Shown in pieces: positions 5,777 through 9,198 of a stretch of 9,198 nucleotides of DNA. The translations under genes were made by a program, and so were the position numbers. This DNA comes from Clostridia bacterium (GTDB lineage Bacteria > Bacillota > Clostridia > UBA1381): NCBI GenBank assembly GCA_900756545.1, contig CAAEKO010000038.1, forward strand, positions 1 to 9,198, in the 5' to 3' direction. The notes beneath the pieces were generated by a model, which was not told the DNA's origin, did not search any database, and saw only the letters and a list, made by a program, of their open reading frames with translations. The first letter of the stretch is position 1. The number at the start of each line of letters is the position of its first letter.

Positions 5777-8359
5777 TTATTTGTAAGCCTTAATCATGAT
5801 CTGTTCAATTTCTGTTACCAGCGGCAAACGCGGGTTTGCAGTGGTGCACTGGTCCTCAAATGCTTTGTTTGCAATATCATGGAGTTTTTCCATATATTCC
5901 TTCTCATCTACACCGCATTCCTGGAATGTAGATGGAACTTCCATGCTTGCCATTAATTCACGGATAGCTTTTACAAGGCTCTTCACACCTTCCTCCGTAG
6001 TCTTTGCGGGCAGACCCAGATATTTTGCAATTTCTGCATATTTCTGATCAGCCATAAACTTTTCATATTTCGGGAAGGATACGAACTTAGATGGTTCTGC
6101 CGCATTATACTCAATCACATGCGGGAGCAATACAGCATTTGCACGGCCATGGGGAACATGATATTCTCCGCCGATCTTATGGGCGATAGAGTGGTTCAAG
6201 CCCAGGAACGCATTGGTGAATGCCATACCAGCAATACAGCTTGCGTTGTGCATTTTTTCTCTTGCCACTTTATCATTCGCCCCGTCCTTATAAGCCCGGG
6301 GCAGGTATTCAAATACCAGCTGGATAGCTTTCATAGCCAAACCATCCGTATAATCAGAAGCCATTACAGAAACGTATGCTTCAATAGCATGCGTCAAAAC
6401 GTCCATACCTGTGTCAGCTGTTACGCGCGGCGGAACAGACATTACAAACTGCGGATCAATGATGGCAACATCCGGCGTCAGTTCATAATCTGCCAGCGGA
6501 TACTTCATATTGTTCTTTTTATCAGAAATAACCGCAAAGCTTGTTACTTCACTACCCGTACCGCTTGTTGTGGGGATTGCCACCAGTTTGGCCTGCTTAC
6601 CCATTTTCGGGAATTTATAGGCGCGTTTCCGGATATCCAGGAACCGCAAACGCAGTGCGTTAAAGTTCTCCTCGGGATATTCATAGTAGAGCCACATTCC
6701 CTTTGCAGCGTCCATTGCACTACCGCCGCCCAGCGCAATGATTACGTCAGGCTTAAAGTTATTCATCATTTCAGCGCCCTTTTGTACTGTTTCAATTGAT
6801 GGATCTGGCTCAACCTCAGAGAATATCTCACAGTGTACATGCTCCGGACGTTTCCGCAGGTAATACAGAATCTTATCAACATAGCCCAAGGAAACCATAC
6901 CCGGGTCTGTTACTATAAACGCACGGGAAATGTTCGGCATTTTTTCAAGATACTGAATAGAGTTGTTTTCAAAATAAATCCGATCCGGAACTTTAAACCA
7001 CTGCATATTGACTCTCCTCTTCGCCACTCTTTTACGGTTAATCAGGTTAGATGTAGTGATATTGCCGCTGACAGAGTTCCCGCCGTAGCTGCCACAGCCC
7101 AGGGTCAGGGACGGCATGTTTGTATTATAAATATCACCGATCGCACCGTGTGAAGATGGCGCGTTAACAATCAACCGGCTGGCTTTCATGGATGCGGAAT
7201 ACCGTTCAATAATTGCCTGATCCTGCGCGTGGATAACAGCGGAGTGTCCCAAGCCATGGAATTCCAGCATTTGCTCTGACCGCTCAATCGCCATGTCCTC
7301 ACCGTCTACAACGAAATATGCAAGTACAGGACTCAGTTTTTCACGGGACAGCGGATATTTCGCGCCTACACCGTCAAGCTTCGCAATCAGGATTTTCGTC
7401 CCTTCCGGCGCGTCAATACCAGCCTGCTTTGCAATCCAGCAAGCATTTTTACCAACAATATCTGGGTTTACAGCGCCTTTTTCACTGTTGATACAGTAAT
7501 CACCCAGTTTTTTGATGTCCTTTTTCGGCACAAAATAGCAGCCATACTTAGTCATTAATTCTTCAAATTTAGCGGAAATTTCCTTATCAACAATCGCAGC
7601 CTGCTCTGATGCACAGATCATACCATTGTCAAAACTCTTAGACAAAATCAGATCATTTACAGCCTGCTCCAGATTTGCGCTTTTGTGAATATAACAGGGC
7701 ACGTTACCAGGTCCTACGCCTAAAGCCGGTTTACCTGTGGAATACGCGGCCTTTACCATGCCGCTGCCGCCCGTTGCCAGAACAAGCGCCACGCCGGGAT
7801 GATTCATCAACGCGTTGGTTGCTTCAATTGAAGGATGCTCAATCCATTGGATGCAATTCTCCGGTGCGCCAGCCTTTACTGCTGCTTCATATACGATCCG
7901 TGCCGCTTCCGCTGAACATTTCTGCGCACTGGGATGAAAACCAAAAATGATTGGGTTTCTTGCCTTTACAGAAATGATAGATTTAAACAAGGTTGTAGAT
8001 GTCGGGTTCGTAACCGGCGTTACACCGCAAACAACACCGACCGGCTCTGCGATCACTTCATAGTCTTCCAGGTCGCTTTCTTCAATTACGCCTACTGTCT
8101 TTTCATATTTGATGGAGTGATAAACATATTCTGTCGAAAACATGTTTTTCGTGATTTTGTCCTCATAAACACCGCGGCCTGTTTCATCAACAGCCATTCT
8201 TGCAAGCTCCATGTGCTTATCCAGCCCAGCCAGCGTCATTGCTTGTACAATATCGTCAATTTTCTGCTGATCAAGCTTCATGAACTCATTCAGCGCGGTC
8301 TGCGCTTTTTCTACGAGTCCATCAATCATTTTGTTTACGTCAATTTTTTTCTCTGACAT
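5777..8359 (-). CDS. adhE: Bifunctional acetaldehyde-CoA/alcohol dehydrogenase AdhE
   Basis: Cytoplasmic enzyme reducing acetyl-CoA to acetaldehyde and then to ethanol, consuming two NADH; the main ethanol-forming enzyme of fermentation. The length is 860 aa, normal for the family. Residues 1 to about 440 are the CoA-acylating aldehyde dehydrogenase domain, with catalytic C249 in FDNGMICASEQA and the nucleotide-binding segment GVGPGN (214-219). After a linker (about 440-455), the iron-dependent alcohol dehydrogenase domain follows, with GGGSAMD (544-550) for NAD and iron ligands D653, H657, H723 and H737, at the same numbers as I recall for the E. coli enzyme. AAGGAGG lies 7 nt before the ATG. 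No key residue is missing. AdhE typically assembles into helical spirosomes. It is a stand-alone transcription unit with predicted Rex control, functionally separate from the sugar operon apart from using its downstream pyruvate/acetyl-CoA. Confidence 0.98.
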   Translation of the reverse strand: MSEKKIDVNKMIDGLVEKAQTALNEFMKLDQQKIDDIVQAMTLAGLDKHMELARMAVDETGRGVYEDKITKNMFSTEYVYHSIKYEKTVGVIEESDLEDYEVIAEPVGVVCGVTPVTNPTSTTLFKSIISVKARNPIIFGFHPSAQKCSAEAARIVYEAAVKAGAPENCIQWIEHPSIEATNALMNHPGVALVLATGGSGMVKAAYSTGKPALGVGPGNVPCYIHKSANLEQAVNDLILSKSFDNGMICASEQAAIVDKEISAKFEELMTKYGCYFVPKKDIKKLGDYCINSEKGAVNPDIVGKNACWIAKQAGIDAPEGTKILIAKLDGVGAKYPLSREKLSPVLAYFVVDGEDMAIERSEQMLEFHGLGHSAVIHAQDQAIIERYSASMKASRLIVNAPSSHGAIGDIYNTNMPSLTLGCGSYGGNSVSGNITTSNLINRKRVAKRRVNMQWFKVPDRIYFENNSIQYLEKMPNISRAFIVTDPGMVSLGYVDKILYYLRKRPEHVHCEIFSEVEPDPSIETVQKGAEMMNNFKPDVIIALGGGSAMDAAKGMWLYYEYPEENFNALRLRFLDIRKRAYKFPKMGKQAKLVAIPTTSGTGSEVTSFAVISDKKNNMKYPLADYELTPDVAIIDPQFVMSVPPRVTADTGMDVLTHAIEAYVSVMASDYTDGLAMKAIQLVFEYLPRAYKDGANDKVAREKMHNASCIAGMAFTNAFLGLNHSIAHKIGGEYHVPHGRANAVLLPHVIEYNAAEPSKFVSFPKYEKFMADQKYAEIAKYLGLPAKTTEEGVKSLVKAIRELMASMEVPSTFQECGVDEKEYMEKLHDIANKAFEDQCTTANPRLPLVTEIEQIMIKAYK

Positions 8360-8394
8360 AATCTTTCCTCCTTAATTTACGATACCCAACAAGA

Positions 8395-8412
8395 TTGTTA
8401 AATATTTATCAA
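8395..8412. promoter_or_regulatory. Candidate Rex operator, proximal (just after the adhE transcription start)
   Basis: TTGTTAAATATTTATCAA on the plus strand matches the clostridial Rex consensus TTGTTAA-N4-TTAACAA with a single mismatch. It lies about 6 bp beyond the predicted start of the main adhE promoter, where a bound repressor would block the polymerase. Rex releases DNA at high NADH/NAD+ and is known to control adhE in many clostridia. It sits in a longer inverted repeat (8391-8416, AAGATTG arms at its ends). Confidence 0.75.
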
Positions 8413-8424
8413 TCTTACGATGAT

Positions 8425-8453
8425 ATTATACTATCTTTTTGGGGGAATGTCAA
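8425..8453 (-). promoter_or_regulatory. Main adhE promoter (P1), full sigma-A consensus
   Basis: The minus strand has TTGACA (8453-8448), a 17-bp spacer and TATAAT (8430-8425): perfect in both boxes and in spacing. Transcription would start near 8418, about 59 nt before the adhE ATG. Such a strong promoter usually needs repression, which fits the two Rex-like sites flanking it. Confidence 0.85.
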
Positions 8454-8459
8454 TAGAGT

Positions 8460-8477
8460 TTGTTAAAATTTTATCAC
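8460..8477. promoter_or_regulatory. Candidate Rex operator, distal
   Basis: TTGTTAAAATTTTATCAC on the plus strand matches TTGTTAA-N4-TTAACAA with two mismatches and agrees with the proximal site at 15 of 18 positions. It lies 6 bp upstream of the P1 -35 box and downstream of promoter P2, so it could affect both. The centres of the two sites are 65 bp apart, which would allow joint binding. Confidence 0.6.
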
Positions 8478-8502
8478 ACATTTCTTTCTATTTTCTAAAT
8501 GT

Positions 8503-8531
8503 ATTTTATAGAAATTAACTAAATTTGTCAA
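8503..8531 (-). promoter_or_regulatory. Second, upstream adhE promoter (P2)
   Basis: The minus strand has TTGACA (8531-8526), a 17-bp spacer and TAAAAT (8508-8503): one mismatch in total. It would start near 8496 and read through the distal Rex-like site, P1 and the proximal site into adhE. The surrounding DNA is AT-rich, so a chance match is possible, though the exact -35 and spacing argue for a real promoter. Confidence 0.5.
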
Positions 8532-8563
8532 TAGTCTTTCAAATTCCACTCAAAATTATACAA

Positions 8564-8590
8564 AACCCTTGTCTTTTATAGACAAGGGTT
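8564..8590 (-). terminator. Hairpin, probable terminator upstream of adhE
   Basis: A perfect 10-bp stem, AACCCTTGTC (8564-8573) and GACAAGGGTT (8581-8590), with a 7-nt AT loop. Read on the minus strand it is followed by TTTTG and then AT-rich sequence, an imperfect U-tract. On the plus strand no T-run follows. It lies after the decayed minus-strand genes and before adhE promoter P2, so it probably insulated adhE from transcription of the now-broken gene. Confidence 0.55.
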
Positions 8591-8913
8591 AATTGCAGCA
8601 AAATGAGCAGAAGTTCTTTCCAGAAATTATCTGTAACAATAACTTTTGCCTTGGGATTATTGGAGAAATACTTAACTATTTGCGCCAAGTATGGCTTACA
8701 ATTAATCTCTTCATTCTTATCCCTGTTTATGTCGCCCAAACGAATAATAACTATATCAGCATTAAAATTTCTTGTATAAACTCGTCAAGCACACTTCTGC
8801 CTTTATGATCGTTTGCTTCCCCACTGGCTGCAGCACTGCGCAATGTAATAATCTATCCCACCATATTTTTTATTAAGCGCTTCTATCACAATATGGGCGT
8901 AGTCCTTTTCTGC
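8591..8913 (-). pseudogene. Decayed fragment of an SGNH/GDSL-type hydrolase
   Basis: Three consecutive minus-strand frames together read like the middle of an SGNH/GDSL hydrolase: AEKDYAHIVIEALNKKYG (about 8913-8860), then LRSAAASGEANDHKGR and SVLDEFIQEIL (about 8843-8763), then ADIVIIRLGDIN (from 8760) and NPKAKVIVTDNFWK (about 8655-8614). Block III-like (A)DIVIIRLG and the later KVIVTDNFW strand are the recognisable parts. The break near 8762 is explained by loss of one A (an ancestral TTTTAAATG now reading TTTTAATG). The N-terminal block with the catalytic Ser and the C-terminal block with the catalytic Asp/His are absent, so it cannot be an active enzyme. Family assignment is from memory of the motif pattern and is moderate. 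Confidence 0.5.
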
Positions 8914-9149
8914 ACGGTATCAACTGCATTGGAAATCAGATTGTTTAAAGTCTCGGCAATGTGTTCGCTGTCTCCATATACAATAGTGCTGTCATTAGTA
9001 TATTCCTTTTCCACCTTAATATCAGCAGGTATGCCAGACAGCGTAATCGTTTTATCCATACATTCCTTAGAATCCAAAGAATCATAAGATATACTAAGGT
9101 TATTATAGATATCAAGAAAATGACTTATATTACAAGAAAATGACTTATG
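8886..9149 (-). pseudogene. Fragment resembling a sensor histidine kinase ATP-binding N-box
   Basis: An open minus-strand frame (after a TAA at 9150-9152, to a TGA at 8886-8888) contains VYGDSEHIAETLNNLISNAV and then DTVQKR. The pattern D-x2-x-I-x-E-x-L-x-N-L-I-x-N-A-V is the N-box of the HATPase_c domain of two-component sensor kinases. The preceding stretch (ISHFLDIYNNLSISYDSLDS, KTITLSG) is compatible with the end of the dimerisation region, but I see no H-box. The G boxes that should follow are missing: the frame stops soon after, and the next readable sequence belongs to a different protein family. The only in-frame starts are late (TTG at 9077, ATG at 9059). It is best read as a remnant, with family assignment moderate. 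Confidence 0.45.
9113..9148. repeat. Short tandem duplication, 16 bp at 20-bp period
   Basis: CAAGAAAATGACTTAT occurs at 9113-9128 and again, identical, at 9133-9148. The 20-bp period is not a multiple of three, so the copies fall in different frames of the kinase-like remnant. This fits slippage or decay in a non-functional region. The remaining 50 bases to the window end are AT-rich with nothing else recognisable. Confidence 0.8.
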
Positions 9150-9198
9150 TTATTTGGATATAAATCAATATTTTATATTAAAAACTATTATATAAATA

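Noticed and set aside
6119..6799. 226-aa plus-strand open frame inside adhE
   Set aside because: It is antisense to a fully conserved adhE with catalytic motifs, has no ribosome binding site of note and its translation resembles no protein family.
8360..8424. Riboswitch or attenuator in the 59-nt adhE leader
   Set aside because: The dyad there is explained by the Rex-like operator; there is no U-tract after it and the leader is too short for a known riboswitch.
8593..8808. 71-aa plus-strand frame in the right-hand region
   Set aside because: It is the complement of the hydrolase-like remnant; the minus-strand reading has recognisable motifs and this one does not.
1..9198. CRISPR array, tRNA, rRNA, transposase or phage genes
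   Set aside because: No regular repeats, no recognisable tRNA or rRNA sequence, and no transposase, integrase or phage motif in any frame I read.

Overview
The window looks like part of a low-to-moderate GC, fermentative Firmicutes chromosome, probably a gut-type clostridium. The evidence is strong AAGGAGG-type ribosome binding sites, sigma-A-type promoters, an AdhE ethanol dehydrogenase behind Rex-like operators, and a hexuronate/sugar-acid catabolic operon. The assignment is by gene content only; no rRNA or other taxonomic marker is present.

Left part (1-4758, all minus strand): a tightly packed five-gene catabolic operon, read right to left. The order is a TIM-barrel sugar isomerase/epimerase-type protein (A), a Gfo/Idh/MocA oxidoreductase (A), a second TIM-barrel protein (B), a second Gfo/Idh/MocA oxidoreductase (B), then mannonate dehydratase uxuA, which runs off the left edge. 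Junctions are 1-nt overlap, 12 nt, 13 nt and 4-nt overlap, so this is one transcription unit. UxuA makes 2-keto-3-deoxygluconate from D-mannonate. The paired NAD-dependent oxidoreductases and metal-dependent TIM-barrel proteins are not part of the textbook UxuA-UxuB-UxuC route. They resemble gene sets that attack glycosides through 3-keto intermediates (levoglucosan Lgd type, C-glycoside Dgp type). The operon is therefore a candidate for an unusual uronide or glycoside breakdown route that drains through mannonate.

Centre (4759-5724): a 132-bp divergent control region and a plus-strand AraC-family regulator. The region holds a promoter for each direction and a 7-bp direct repeat spaced exactly 21 bp, just upstream of the operon's -35 element. 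This is the layout expected for an AraC-type activator of the operon.

Right part (5735-8531): a strong bidirectional terminator separates the regulator from a convergent, complete bifunctional adhE (860 aa, all key residues present). Upstream of adhE lie two sigma-A-type promoters, one with perfect -35, spacer and -10, and two similar 18-bp sites matching the clostridial Rex operator. This predicts NADH/NAD+-controlled ethanol production.

Far right (8564-9198): a hairpin and decayed DNA. On the minus strand the remains of an SGNH/GDSL-type hydrolase, split over three frames, sit directly against a fragment resembling the ATP-binding N-box of a histidine kinase. The last about 50 bases are AT-rich with nothing recognisable apart from a nearby short tandem duplication.
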